Origin: Arabidopsis thaliana
Taxonomy: Eukaryota > Streptophyta > Magnoliopsida > Brassicales > Brassicaceae
Direction of reading: 5' to 3'
NCBI RefSeq assembly: GCF_000001735.4
Contig: NC_003070.9
Coordinates: forward strand, 5,456,001 to 5,520,000
DNA length: 64,000 nt
Both the position numbers and the translations under genes were made by a program. The notes below the pieces were generated by a model. It made no database searches. It was not told the origin of the DNA and was given only the letters and a program-made list of their open reading frames with translations. This document shows positions 1 through 9,950 of this stretch, piece after piece. Every line of letters starts with the position of its first letter. The first letter of the stretch is position 1.

Positions 1-741
1 ATACGATCAATAAGTTGAAGAAAGCCCTTCCGGAGCTTGAGAAAGAGGTTCAAACTCTTATCCTTTATATTTTCATTTTGATTGACATCTTCTGAGTATC
101 AGTTTAGACTGAATCATTCTTATTTCTGTCTCTTGAAGGTCAGGAGGCCATCAAATTTTGCAGATTTCTATGCTTATGCCTTCTGTTATTGTTTAACAGG
201 TAATATTAAAATTTCTGCTTCTGCATGAGGATATATATATTGCTGTTGTTTCTCTTTTCTACCTTTCATGTGTATGTGACCTATGTTTTATTGTTCAATG
301 CAGAGGAAAAACAGAAGAGCATAGACATAGAGACTATATGTCAACTCCTAGAGATCGTCATGGGATCTACATTTCGAGCCCAAGTTGACTACTTTGTTGA
401 GTATTTAAAGGTTTGGATCACTCAAAAGTCTCACATTGTATAATTTCCAGAATGTTTTCACGCAATGTTGTCATCTCACATTGGTTATATTTGTTTGGCA
501 CAGATCCAAAACGACTACAAAGTGATAAACATGGACCAATGGATGGGACTTTACCGGTTCTGTAACGAGGTATGTTTCCTAATTCTTATAGTTCCCCAGC
601 TTGGCAGTTTCATCAACTAACTCTGATTGTTTGTAATATTTACAGATAAGTTTCCCGGACATGGGGGACTATAATCCAGAGCTTGCATGGCCATTGATTC
701 TTGACAATTTTGTTGAGTGGATTCAAGAAAAACAAGCCTGA
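1..741 (+). CDS. DCN1-like protein (cullin neddylation co-E3, PONY domain), 3' part
   Basis: The window opens inside this gene, and the 5' exons lie upstream. Visible coding exons are 1-47, 139-199, 304-410, 504-569 and 646-741, joined by GT-AG introns in a continuous frame ending in TGA at 739-741. The encoded C-terminal part contains DINKL-type helices, the stretch 'NFADFYAYAFCY' and the tryptophan-rich end 'WPLILDNFVEWIQ'. These are hallmarks of the DCUN1/DCN1 PONY (DUF298) domain, which binds cullins and the neddylation E2 to promote NEDD8 transfer. Family knowledge gives this role; the sequence shows only the domain. I recognise it as At1g15860. No second domain is seen after the PONY fold. 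Confidence 0.88.
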
Positions 742-1152
742 AATCATTTCTGAGTCCCCTCAAGTCGAAGCTTCAAATCTCTGCAGGATGATCAGTGGGC
801 TCTCTCATCAAACAGATTCAGCACATTTTTACTTCAGTTTTCATCTTTCAAACATTAAAAAAAGACACATTATATGATTCTTGTTACATGTGATTAACTT
901 CAATAGAGGGAACACATAATGTTTGATTTATTACATCAAGTTCTGTTAGTAGTAACCAATGATTTCGAATTAGCTTGTAAACACGTTGTTACCAAATTTA
1001 TAACCATCAGATTCATTCTGAAATGGACGGTGTAGATCAGCTTACACCATTACTAAACAATCCTAAAACCTCAAAAACGAATTCTCCATCTCTTAAACCC
1101 TAAGAAAAGGCTCATCTTTGCGACTGCTCCCGTGTTCTTCGTCTCTCTGTCA
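742..1152. other. 3' UTR of DCN1-like gene and promoter of the MAM33-type gene
   Basis: This is non-coding. The first part is the 3' UTR of the DCN1-like gene. The second part is AT-rich and ends in the short leader of the next gene, which carries a telo-box (listed separately). I see no other gene or repeat. Confidence 0.6.
1095..1103 (+). promoter_or_regulatory. telo-box (AAACCCTAA) upstream of the MAM33-type gene
   Basis: AAACCCTAA lies about 50 bp before the ATG at 1153. Telo-boxes near the transcription start are known in Arabidopsis genes expressed in dividing cells and in genes for ribosomal or mitochondrial proteins. The motif is seen directly; its activity here is inferred. Confidence 0.5.
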
Positions 1153-2245
1153 ATGGCTCGCCTCCTCAGATGTCTGAGAAGAAGTTTCATATTTAGTTCA
1201 TCGACTTCGATTGCGTACAGAAACCCTAGAATATGTGTTCAGTCAAATCAAAGCTATATTTTCTTAAGCAGCCGCAAGTTTCTCAGCTCGGGGAGTTACG
1301 TTTCAGAAATGCGGAGAACAGCTTTCGAGGGTAACATTCTCAGATTAATTCGTTTGGAGATTCAGTCCGAGCTTGATCACTCGCCTATTCTTCAGGTATT
1401 CTGAAACTTTCAATTTGTAATTGTTAAGCATTTGGTAATCTGATACTACAAAAAGTCGACATCTTTCGAAACTGGAATCTAGGATTGAATCATCTCATAC
1501 GCAAATTGATGATCCGGAATTATGTTTGTTCCTCACTAAATTGAGTTTTTGTTTTGAGAATCATCAATGTTGAATTCATAATGGAAGAAAGAAACTTTAG
1601 TTTGTCTGATTGGTTGATTCACTGCCTGAGCTGAGCTGAGCAATTGTTTGTACACAAAATTTCAGCCTGAAGAGAGTTTTGGTCCATTCACGGTGGATGA
1701 GCGTCCGGGGGAGCAGTGGATTAGCTTGAGAAGAAAATTTGGGGAGAAGGAAGATATTAAGATTGAAGCAACCATGTTTGATGGATCAGTTCCATCATCA
1801 AAATCTACTACCAGCGACCCTGAAGATGTTCAGCTTCATATTACTTTCATTGTCAACATCTCTAAGGGTGATGGTGAGACCTTAGAGATCATGTGTTCTG
1901 CTTGGCCTGATACCATACAGATCACCAAGTTCTTTGTTCGTAAAAGCAGCCAGAACTCACCAAATGCCTATATTGGACCTGAATTCCAGTACTGTGATTT
2001 GATCACTTCTTTTTTAAACATAAACATTTTCTTTTTGTTTCTGATACGATGGAACTAAACTGTCTTTTGTTCAATTTTACAGGGAAATGGAAGATGAACT
2101 TCAAGACTCGGTTTATCGATTTTTGGAGGAAAGAGGTATAAGTGATGATCTTGCTGAGTTCTTGCATCAGTACATGAAGAACAAAGATAAAGCTGAGTAT
2201 ATTAGATGGATGGAGACTGTTAAATCTTATGTTGAGCAAAAATAA
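1153..2245 (+). CDS. mitochondrial glycoprotein family protein (MAM33/p32-like)
   Basis: Three exons, 1153-1395, 1666-1988 and 2083-2245, give 242 residues. ATG 1153 was chosen because the frame upstream of it has no ATG. The N-terminus is rich in Arg and Ser with almost no acids (MARLLRCLRRSF...), as expected of a mitochondrial presequence. Residues about 85-240 show the p32/MAM33 fold: a beta-rich middle with 'VQLHITFIVNISKGDGETL', then 'YIGPEFQ', then the helical end 'LEERGISDDLAEFLHQYM'. Family members are acidic matrix proteins that form doughnut trimers and are linked to oxidative phosphorylation and mitoribosome function. The donor at 1989 gives PEFQ-EME, matching the family; a later donor at 1994 breaks the frame. 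It corresponds to At1g15870. Confidence 0.85.
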
Positions 2246-2717
2246 AATCTTCTGCCGACCACATTCTTAAGCAGCCAATGAATGTTCCCTTGGATATATG
2301 ATTATATGGCTTAGATGGACTTTTATTGGCATGGTTCTTAGTTTCCAGAGGTAATGTGACATTTAAATCTAATATGGATTAGTTGCGAGCATATATATGA
2401 TAATGATTATATTAAAGCCGTATTGCATGTAGGCGCCATGTACCCTTTTCAATGCAGCAACATACTCCCACAAATAAAAAGTTACAAGATGAGAGAAACA
2501 GATGGTTGTACTGTATGTGTGGCATCTCCAAAATAACTCAACATTTAACAAGCTCGTCTAGACTGCAAAGACAGGGATGAAATTTTCTGTACACAATATT
2601 TATGTTTTTGATCTTTAGATTCTTTACTAGAACACCGATAATTGCAGAACAAATTGACATCATGGGAAAACCAGACGTGGCCCAACATAAAGATGAAACG
2701 AAAGAAATGGGCAAATT
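2246..2717. other. convergent 3' UTRs
   Basis: This lies between the 3' ends of the MAM33-type gene (plus) and GOS11 (minus). It is AT-rich with poly(A)-signal-like stretches and no coding frame with a plausible start. Nothing else is seen. Confidence 0.6.
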
Positions 2718-4089
2718 CTACTTGGTTATCCAGTAAATGAATATGAGAAATGTGCATACAGCCGCAACGAGTGAAAGAATGATTGTATCCATCGACTTTT
2801 TCCTCTTTATCGCTGCCAGAATAGTGTTCACCTGCAGTGGTTTTAACCATCCAATTGCAGGGTGAGATATAGGATAAACACAGGCCATAACCGAACATAA
2901 AGAAAGCAACGAGCAAAAGAGTGTGTAAATAAGACTAGGAAAGCTCTTCGTACCGTAGGTAGACGGCTGGCGACATTGCTAAGCTTTGAGTTGATGCCTC
3001 CAAAAGTTGAACGTTGAAACACAAGCGTACCGAGTGTTGCCTGAGCTTGTGAAATGACACCGTCCATCTGCACCGTTTATATAATAGTCAGCTCACATAA
3101 GTCATGACGTGTTCGATTAACTTGAGAAAGCCAGGCCTATTGTACGCTACAGCTGTAGAGTCTAACAAAGGTTAATCGCAAAGGAGAGTTTATATACCTG
3201 AGCTGTATTGCGGTTGATTCCCATATGTTCCTTGATCAGGGCTTGTTCAGACCCATATCCATCTTCTAAATCTAATCTAGTCCGATCAAATTCTCTAAAG
3301 TCCTCAAGAAGTGAAGCATGCTCTTGTTTTGCTCTAAGACTGGAGCGGTGTCGATAAAACTCCTGCATTTTGAATGAGTCATACATACAGGAACAAGACT
3401 GATTTACAACGAAGGTTGAGTCATAAACTAGTCCAAGAGCAGAGTGTGAACAGATGGTTAAAAAGATAACACTCATTTCATTACTAATCAGTATATAATC
3501 AACACAAGCTATAGAATAAGGCAAATATTCAAATGGTATGAGTCAGGAAAGGAACAGTACCTGTGTCAGATCTTGAAGGATCTCTTGATGTCGAGTTAAA
3601 GTATGGGAGACCATTTCTGACCCACCAGAAGATACCCATGCTTGCATCTGAGCATTAACTTGTTGCAGTTGCCTAAGAAGTAAGTCAATCCCAGCTTCAA
3701 GATCACTCTCATTACCATCTGATTTTGATAAAGCCTTTGTGGAAACAAGTCTACGATATGAATGCATCTGCTCGTCAAGCTGAGCTTCAATCTTTCTAGC
3801 CTGTGGGATTCAATACAACACAAAGCTTATTCAAATATCAATTGGATCCAGTAAAAAGATAAATCATTGAGAATTAGCCAACAAAACCAATAAATTCCCC
3901 AATTCGAATCGAACCCAGAAGATTGATATCAATTCAGACCTCAAATATTCGAAATTCAAGACAGATTTTCAGACACTACCAGCTTCCCCAACACAATTAC
4001 CTAGTAGCTTCGAATCAAACGACACAATAATTTTATAAAAAGAAAAATACCTGTTTCCGTAAAGCATCCCAAGAGCTAGGCACATCCAT
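2718..4089 (-). CDS. GOS11: Golgi SNARE GOS11 (Qb-SNARE)
   Basis: Five exons on the minus strand, 4051-4089, 3561-3800, 3198-3362, 2954-3067 and 2718-2831, give 223 residues, the usual length of GOS28/GOS11 proteins. The start MDVPSSWDALRKQARKIEAQ is typical of the family. Residues about 115-195 form the heptad-rich SNARE helix, including 'MDGVISQAQATLGTLVFQR' and 'LSNVASRLPTVN', and the protein ends in a single tail anchor, 'SLVAAVCTFLIFIYWITK'. Family members mediate fusion within the Golgi stack and between ER and Golgi. The protein should sit in the Golgi membrane facing the cytosol. It corresponds to At1g15880 and appears intact. Confidence 0.94.
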
Positions 4090-4979
4090 GGCGTCTACTG
4101 AATCTGTCAAAATCTCTCCTTTATGAAAGCGGATCGTGTCCTTTCCGGCAAGAGACCTTTTTCCGATATAAATCAGATGCGACAATCTTCTTCCTCGTCC
4201 TCGTCACCAAAGGTTTGAGCCCCTAAAAGATGCGATCCAATTGGTTCGAAATTGAGACAAGTAGTGAACGGAACGGATCGGATTGAGAGAAGGATAGAGT
4301 TGGTTCGGAGACGCAGACAGAATTTCTGCGTACCCCTTCAACGGAAAATTGCTTTTCAGTTTTGCGTAATCACAAATTAATTAATTCGATGACCTGAGAT
4401 TCGGCGGGTATAATCCAGTGTTTTCCACCCTACAGTAAGTTTATATATAAGTTGACCTACACATTTAGTCAAACTTGCAAGCGATACGTGGATAATAGTA
4501 AACCTTAACATAAACGACATCGTTCTCCAGTAAAAATAGACCCGGCTCGATGGCTCGAGTCCTAGAAGCTTACCGGGTTCTCTCATCAAACTGCTCCATT
4601 CGGATATACTTCCACTCTCAAGTCTCACTCCCTCACAATCAATTCAAGCGATTGCCGCCCGTCGTCGCTTTCAAATTTGTTCTTCCGCCGGTAACTAATT
4701 CTCTTTCGCTTTGACTACGCTTTTGCTTCACTGCTTCGATCTCGTTCGGTTTCCTTCTGTTTGCTTCTTCAGAAATTCCTCGAATTGCTTTTGATCAATC
4801 TCAACTCAATCTGTGGATTACTATTTCATCGTGTTTTCACTTGTTGGTGCTCGGGAAAATTATGCAATTTTTCGAGTTGTTAATGGCTTTAGTTCTTCGT
4901 GTTTGCTCTTTAATGAATTACGAACTTTTTCCAAAGAGAAATAAGGTCTATTTTTTTTGGTGAAAGTAGGAGATTTTTT

Positions 4980-5050
4980 ATGGCGGAGGGACAATTGACG
5001 AACATATCGGAGATGATACTGAAGAAGAGGAAGAAAGGGATGAGCTTGAA
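4980..5050 (+). pseudogene. relic of a ribosomal protein L7 (uL30)-like gene, N-terminal end only
   Basis: ATG at 4980 opens the frame MAEGQLTNISEMILKKRKK, followed after a one-base shift of frame by RDELE. The block 'ISEMILKKRK..RDEL' resembles the N-terminal end of the divergent Arabidopsis L7 protein encoded by At1g80750, which I remember as 'IPEIVLKKRKNRDELA'. Beyond about 5050 no L7 similarity can be seen in any frame, so only the first codons survive. At1g80750 lies in the duplicated block at the other end of chromosome 1, next to the CAF1/FDM/PDS5/CCR genes, which makes a lost duplicate plausible. The match is short, so chance is possible. Confidence 0.5.
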
Positions 5051-5134
5051 TTGAGTAATTACGGCAACAATTACAGTAGCAGAGTGTTACATTAGTTGAA
5101 AGTTGAAAGATAGTTGTGCTCTTCATATTTTTTT

Positions 5135-5214
5135 ATGGTCAATATCATTTTGTGGATAGAAAACTTTATCTTATAGTTTCTTAATGTTTGATGGTCAATG
5201 TCATTTTGTGGATA
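5135..5214. repeat. imperfect direct repeat, 24 bp, two copies
   Basis: Copies at 5135-5158 and 5191-5214 (ATGGTCAAT[A/G]TCATTTTGTGG then ATA) differ at one base and are 56 bp apart. They lie in the NBS-LRR gene promoter, just after the L7 relic. The origin is unknown; local duplication is likely. Confidence 0.7.
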
Positions 5215-5405
5215 TCTGAACACGCATCTTGACTTTTCGTTGAAGCTGCCACTTTCAATAAGATATTAGAACTTGCAGTCTGACTTTTAAATTTTCTAAT
5301 CAATATCAGGAGGGCACGATTGTACTCTTTTTCCTCTTCTCCATTCAGTGCTCCTTATCTTGTGTTGTTTCCTGCATCGTCTTGATATTTGAAAGTTTGA
5401 GTAAG

Positions 5406-7961
5406 ATGGGAAACTGTGTAGCACTAGAAATATCTTGTGATCAAACGTTGAATCATGCTTGTGGCTGCTTATTTGGTGATCGGAATTACATTCTCAAGAT
5501 GGAGGCTAATCTCGAGGCTCTGCAGAATACTATGCAAGAGCTCGAGGAGAGAAGAGATGATCTGTTAAGAAGAGTTGTCATAGAAGAAGACAAAGGTTTG
5601 CAACGGCTTGCTCAAGTTCAAGGTTGGCTTTCAAGGGTTAAAGATGTTTGTTCTCAAGTCAATGATCTGCTGAAAGCTAAATCAATTCAAACTGAAAGGT
5701 TATGTCTCTGTGGATATTGTTCTAAGAATTTCATATCTGGCCGCAATTACGGAATAAATGTACTGAAAAAGTTGAAACACGTGGAAGGACTTCTAGCTAA
5801 AGGAGTTTTTGAAGTGGTGGCAGAGAAAATTCCTGCGCCTAAGGTGGAGAAGAAGCATATCCAAACCACAGTTGGGTTGGATGCAATGGTCGGAAGGGCA
5901 TGGAACAGCCTCATGAAAGATGAACGAAGAACTTTGGGTCTTTATGGTATGGGGGGAGTAGGTAAAACCACGCTCTTAGCTTCTATTAACAACAAATTCC
6001 TTGAAGGGATGAATGGATTTGATCTTGTTATATGGGTTGTGGTTTCTAAAGATTTGCAAAATGAAGGCATTCAAGAACAGATTTTAGGAAGACTAGGTCT
6101 TCACAGGGGATGGAAACAAGTTACAGAAAAGGAGAAAGCCTCTTACATATGCAACATCCTCAACGTAAAGAAATTTGTGCTGTTATTGGATGATCTATGG
6201 AGCGAAGTAGATTTAGAAAAGATTGGAGTTCCACCTCTAACGCGAGAAAATGGATCCAAAATAGTTTTCACCACTCGTTCTAAAGATGTTTGCAGAGATA
6301 TGGAAGTTGATGGTGAGATGAAAGTTGATTGTTTGCCACCGGATGAAGCCTGGGAACTGTTCCAAAAGAAAGTTGGACCAATCCCATTACAGAGCCATGA
6401 GGATATTCCCACACTTGCAAGAAAAGTAGCAGAAAAATGTTGTGGCTTGCCACTTGCACTCAGTGTCATTGGCAAAGCTATGGCATCTAGAGAGACTGTT
6501 CAGGAATGGCAGCATGTGATTCATGTTCTGAACTCGTCTAGCCACGAGTTCCCAAGTATGGAAGAAAAAATTCTTCCTGTTTTGAAGTTCAGTTATGATG
6601 ATTTAAAAGATGAAAAAGTCAAATTGTGCTTCCTTTATTGTTCCCTGTTTCCGGAAGATTATGAAGTAAGAAAGGAAGAGTTGATAGAATATTGGATGTG
6701 TGAAGGATTTATAGATGGGAATGAAGATGAAGATGGAGCTAACAACAAAGGTCATGACATAATTGGCTCGTTAGTTCGTGCACATCTATTGATGGATGGT
6801 GAACTAACAACAAAAGTGAAAATGCATGATGTCATACGCGAGATGGCTCTTTGGATAGCGTCGAACTTTGGAAAACAGAAAGAAACACTTTGTGTGAAAC
6901 CCGGTGTGCAGTTATGCCATATACCAAAGGACATCAATTGGGAAAGTTTGAGAAGGATGTCTTTGATGTGCAATCAGATTGCAAATATATCTTCTAGTTC
7001 CAACTCTCCCAACCTCTCAACTCTATTACTCCAGAATAACAAGTTGGTGCATATATCATGTGACTTTTTTAGGTTTATGCCAGCACTCGTGGTCTTGGAT
7101 CTTTCGAGGAACTCGAGTCTCTCTAGCTTGCCGGAAGCAATTTCTAAGTTAGGTTCCTTGCAATATATCAACTTATCAACAACAGGGATAAAATGGTTGC
7201 CAGTTAGTTTTAAGGAGTTGAAGAAATTAATCCATTTGAATCTGGAGTTTACTGATGAACTTGAAAGTATTGTTGGGATAGCTACAAGCCTACCAAACCT
7301 GCAAGTGTTGAAATTGTTTTCTTCTCGTGTTTGTATTGATGGCAGTTTAATGGAAGAGTTACTACTCTTGGAGCACTTGAAGGTTTTAACAGCAACTATA
7401 AAGGACGCCTTGATTTTGGAAAGTATACAAGGAGTGGACCGATTGGTGAGTAGTATTCAAGCTTTATGTCTCAGAAATATGTCAGCACCGGTTATAATAT
7501 TGAACACGGTAGCTCTGGGTGGTCTTCAACACCTTGAAATCGTGGGCTCCAAAATCTCAGAGATAAAGATAGATTGGGAAAGAAAAGGAAGAGGGGAGCT
7601 TAAATGTACAAGTTCTCCTGGCTTTAAGCACCTCTCTGTTGTTGAAATATTCAATTTGGAAGGTCCAAGGGATTTAACATGGCTGTTGTTTGCTCAAAAC
7701 CTCAGGCGTCTATCTGTGACGCTGTCATTAACCATAGAAGAGATAATAAACAAGGAGAAAGGAATGAGTATTACCAATGTGCATCCAAATATCGTTGTTC
7801 CGTTTGGGAAGCTGGAATTCCTTGAAGTAAGGGGTTTGGATGAGTTAAAGAGAATCTGCTGGAATCCCCCGGCTCTTCCAAACCTGAGACAATTTGATGT
7901 ACGAAGCTGCCTTAAGCTACCGGAAGCTGCCACTGAGTTTCCGCGACATGCCAATGAATAA
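5406..7961 (+). CDS. CC-NBS-LRR disease-resistance protein (RPS5-like class)
   Basis: A single uninterrupted exon of 851 residues. ATG 5406 is the first ATG of the frame and gives MGNCV..., a Gly2/Cys4 start fit for N-myristoylation and palmitoylation, as in RPS5. Order of parts: coiled-coil about 25-150 with 'VQGWLSRVKDV' and a Cys-rich patch near 100-105; NB-ARC with P-loop GMGGVGKTT at about 181-189, kinase-2 'VLLLDDLW' near 258-265, RNBS-B 'GSKIVFTTRS' near 283-292, GLPLA at about 347-351, 'CFLYCSLFPED' near 408-418 and MHDV near 473-476; then leucine-rich repeats from about 515 to the end. Such proteins are intracellular immune receptors, and a lipidated N-terminus would place it at the plasma membrane. 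All switch motifs are intact. It matches At1g15890 and stands alone here, not in a tandem cluster. Confidence 0.95.
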   Translation: MGNCVALEISCDQTLNHACGCLFGDRNYILKMEANLEALQNTMQELEERRDDLLRRVVIEEDKGLQRLAQVQGWLSRVKDVCSQVNDLLKAKSIQTERLCLCGYCSKNFISGRNYGINVLKKLKHVEGLLAKGVFEVVAEKIPAPKVEKKHIQTTVGLDAMVGRAWNSLMKDERRTLGLYGMGGVGKTTLLASINNKFLEGMNGFDLVIWVVVSKDLQNEGIQEQILGRLGLHRGWKQVTEKEKASYICNILNVKKFVLLLDDLWSEVDLEKIGVPPLTRENGSKIVFTTRSKDVCRDMEVDGEMKVDCLPPDEAWELFQKKVGPIPLQSHEDIPTLARKVAEKCCGLPLALSVIGKAMASRETVQEWQHVIHVLNSSSHEFPSMEEKILPVLKFSYDDLKDEKVKLCFLYCSLFPEDYEVRKEELIEYWMCEGFIDGNEDEDGANNKGHDIIGSLVRAHLLMDGELTTKVKMHDVIREMALWIASNFGKQKETLCVKPGVQLCHIPKDINWESLRRMSLMCNQIANISSSSNSPNLSTLLLQNNKLVHISCDFFRFMPALVVLDLSRNSSLSSLPEAISKLGSLQYINLSTTGIKWLPVSFKELKKLIHLNLEFTDELESIVGIATSLPNLQVLKLFSSRVCIDGSLMEELLLLEHLKVLTATIKDALILESIQGVDRLVSSIQALCLRNMSAPVIILNTVALGGLQHLEIVGSKISEIKIDWERKGRGELKCTSSPGFKHLSVVEIFNLEGPRDLTWLLFAQNLRRLSVTLSLTIEEIINKEKGMSITNVHPNIVVPFGKLEFLEVRGLDELKRICWNPPALPNLRQFDVRSCLKLPEAATEFPRHANE

Positions 7962-8355
7962 TGGGAGGACGGTGCTCCGGTGCTAGCTGATGGTTTCTGG
8001 CTTATGTACTAGTTTTGGAGAATGAAGCTATCGCAGATCGCAGATGTACTGCTTTTCTATCTCCCTCATTCTTGCTTGATTTGACACTCTCTGTTTGACT
8101 ATATCCTTTCACTTCTTGATTTGGTTTCTGTTTGTGCACTGCTTTTGTTCCCGATTAACTTGTTTTCAAAGTTTTGAAAGACTATTTCCTTTTTCAGTTT
8201 TCACTTGTATTTTGTTTTTGTCTAATAAGTTCAAAAAATTCCAAGTGCGTTATCATTCTCTCTTTACTCTAATCTCTCTGAGTTTATTACTTTAAAAGGT
8301 TTCCTAATCTTTGTAACGCGGAAAACCGTTTTTAGCCTTCCAGTAAGAACACTAG
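7962..8355. other. 3' UTR of the NBS-LRR gene and promoter of the YfiM-like gene
   Basis: T-rich sequence with no supported frame. The last part is the leader of the gene starting at 8356. Nothing further is recognised. Confidence 0.55.
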
Positions 8356-8697
8356 ATGGAGACGCAATTTCATGGCGGCGATGGAGAAGATCCTTGGCTA
8401 GCTCGAGACAAACTATACCATGTAATATTCTGCTTCTCAATCTCTCTTATCTTCTCTACTCTCGCCTCTTTCTCCCGCTACTCCTTTCTACGCCGTCACT
8501 CCATCTGGATCGGATCTGCTTTCTCACTCGCCGCCGGTGCGGCTAAAGAAGCTGCCGATCAAATTGGTATCTTCCCTTCCGCAGGTGCTTCCGTTAGAGA
8601 CGCCGTCGCGGACGCCATTGGAGTTGTGATAGCTGCTTTGGTTCTCCTCCTCTGGAAATCTCGAAGATCACGTACCCGACCCATCCTTCCGATTTGA
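8356..8697 (+). CDS. small membrane protein with YfiM/DUF2279-like motifs
   Basis: A 113-residue intronless frame, ATG 8356 to TGA 8697, recognised as At1g15900 and usually called unknown. Two hydrophobic helices (about 22-40 and 90-105) flank a middle helix pair. The pattern D18-K-x(2)-H22, 'GSAFSLAAGAAKEAAD', then 'SVRDAVADAIGV' closely follows the bacterial YfiM lipoprotein family (as I recall it: DK..H..., 'FSVSLGASKELWD', 'SWKDFAWDVAGA'). The Lys-Glu, Asp and His spacing is kept. The bacterial family has no agreed function, and I infer none for the plant protein. There is no clear transit peptide, and basic residues close the C-terminus. Codon use and GC are ordinary for exon sequence. 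Confidence 0.8.
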   Translation: METQFHGGDGEDPWLARDKLYHVIFCFSISLIFSTLASFSRYSFLRRHSIWIGSAFSLAAGAAKEAADQIGIFPSAGASVRDAVADAIGVVIAALVLLLWKSRRSRTRPILPI

Positions 8698-9950
8698 ATC
8701 TTCTTTCTTATTGCTGCCGATTCGATTCACAGTAGAAAATATTCCGTTGAAGCTTGTCAGTGTTGTATCCACGGATAATCTCGCAATTTTTATCAAAAGT
8801 TTGATCATCACAAAATTTTGGTAATCAGTCTCCTTTGATTTTACTTGTTGAAATGAAAACATGCAACAAACAGTTTATGAGAGTATTGTTGATTCAAGTA
8901 AATCAGTTTTGAATAAAACTGTACTCAGATTATTGCTGCTAAAGTATATGATTCATGAAATCTGAAATTTTGAATTAGTTCAGTGTTTAGGCTCAATATC
9001 AAATATTCGTTTTCGCCATTTGCTCATTCATTGTGAAGATCAAGGAGAGAAACATTTGGCCTGCTTGAAACATCACATCAAAATTTGAAAACCAACAAAA
9101 TTGAAAAGATTATGATGTCCAAGACCAAGACCAAAATGAATTTTGGTCAAACATGAGTCAAACATGATTTTTTTTCTTTTTCTTTTTCTTTCATCAATGT
9201 GTTTTTAGTCGTTATCTTTAATATTGCTTTTTCCTAACTCTCCTTCTATTGGCGCATTTATTTTTTCTGAATCCTAATTCATTTTTTTTTTGTTCTTAAA
9301 TTAATTCCAATTTCCAAGTCCTCTTCATCTTTATTGCTTTTTTTATTCCCTAACTCTTGTTTTATTGGCATAGAAATTTTCTTCGGATCCTCCTCACTGT
9401 CTCTCTATACTCCACTCTTCATCAAGCGTTGGGTCATCGCCGTCTTCCCTTTCCTTCCCTCTCTAACGTAAGCTCCAGATTTCTTCTATTCTCTGTTTTC
9501 TCATTGAAATCCCTAGTAATGATTTTCTCTATTCTCTGGGCATTTCGTGCTTCAATGCCTTTACTCACTTCTTCTTTAAGAAAATATTTTGGATTTCTCT
9601 ATGTTCCTTATCATGCATGCGACATGCGTGAATCTCTTAGCTGAGTTTTGTAAATGCTGTATCAATTTCGTCTCTTTTGCTTTCTCTAGTTTATTTTTTC
9701 CTTAAGTTCTTCCCTAGGGTTTCTCTTGCTCTGAAGATTTCCATACTATCGACTCAGTTTGCTAGAAATTGAGTCTCTTTTGGGCTTTAAACTTTGCTGC
9801 ATGAACTATCTGATGTGACAGACTCATTTTAACTCTAAAAAGTTTTTCGATTTCTTAGAGATTCTATTTAGCTTGTTTGGTGAATGCATCATCCTCTTGG
9901 TTGCTATTTTTCATTTGTTATCATTCTTTTCTCCAGGTAAAGCAGGTAGG
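8698..9950. other. intergenic DNA, then FDM1 leader with a 5' UTR intron
   Basis: The first 700 bp are AT-rich with no supported feature. A non-coding first exon seems to end at about 9467, followed by an intron with donor GTAAGC at 9468 and acceptor CTCCAG ending at 9936, just 14 bp before the FDM1 ATG. Splicing is inferred from consensus only. Confidence 0.5.

Larger units (their letters stand above)
4090..5405. other. GOS11 promoter and leader region, exon-like short frame, L7 relic, NBS-LRR promoter
   Basis: A 1.3 kb gap without a firm gene. Bases 4551-4715 hold a 54-codon plus-strand frame starting MARVLEAYRVLSS that is followed by a GTAACT donor-like site at its VLPP end; this could be an old first exon. 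A ribosomal L7-like fragment lies at 4980-5050 and a 24-bp imperfect direct repeat at 5135-5214; both are listed separately. The last 100-200 bp should be the leader of the NBS-LRR gene. Confidence 0.5.

Noticed and set aside
5382-5405. An eight-codon N-terminal extension of the NBS-LRR frame
   Set aside because: It would need a TTG start; ATG 5406 gives the lipidation motif expected for the class.
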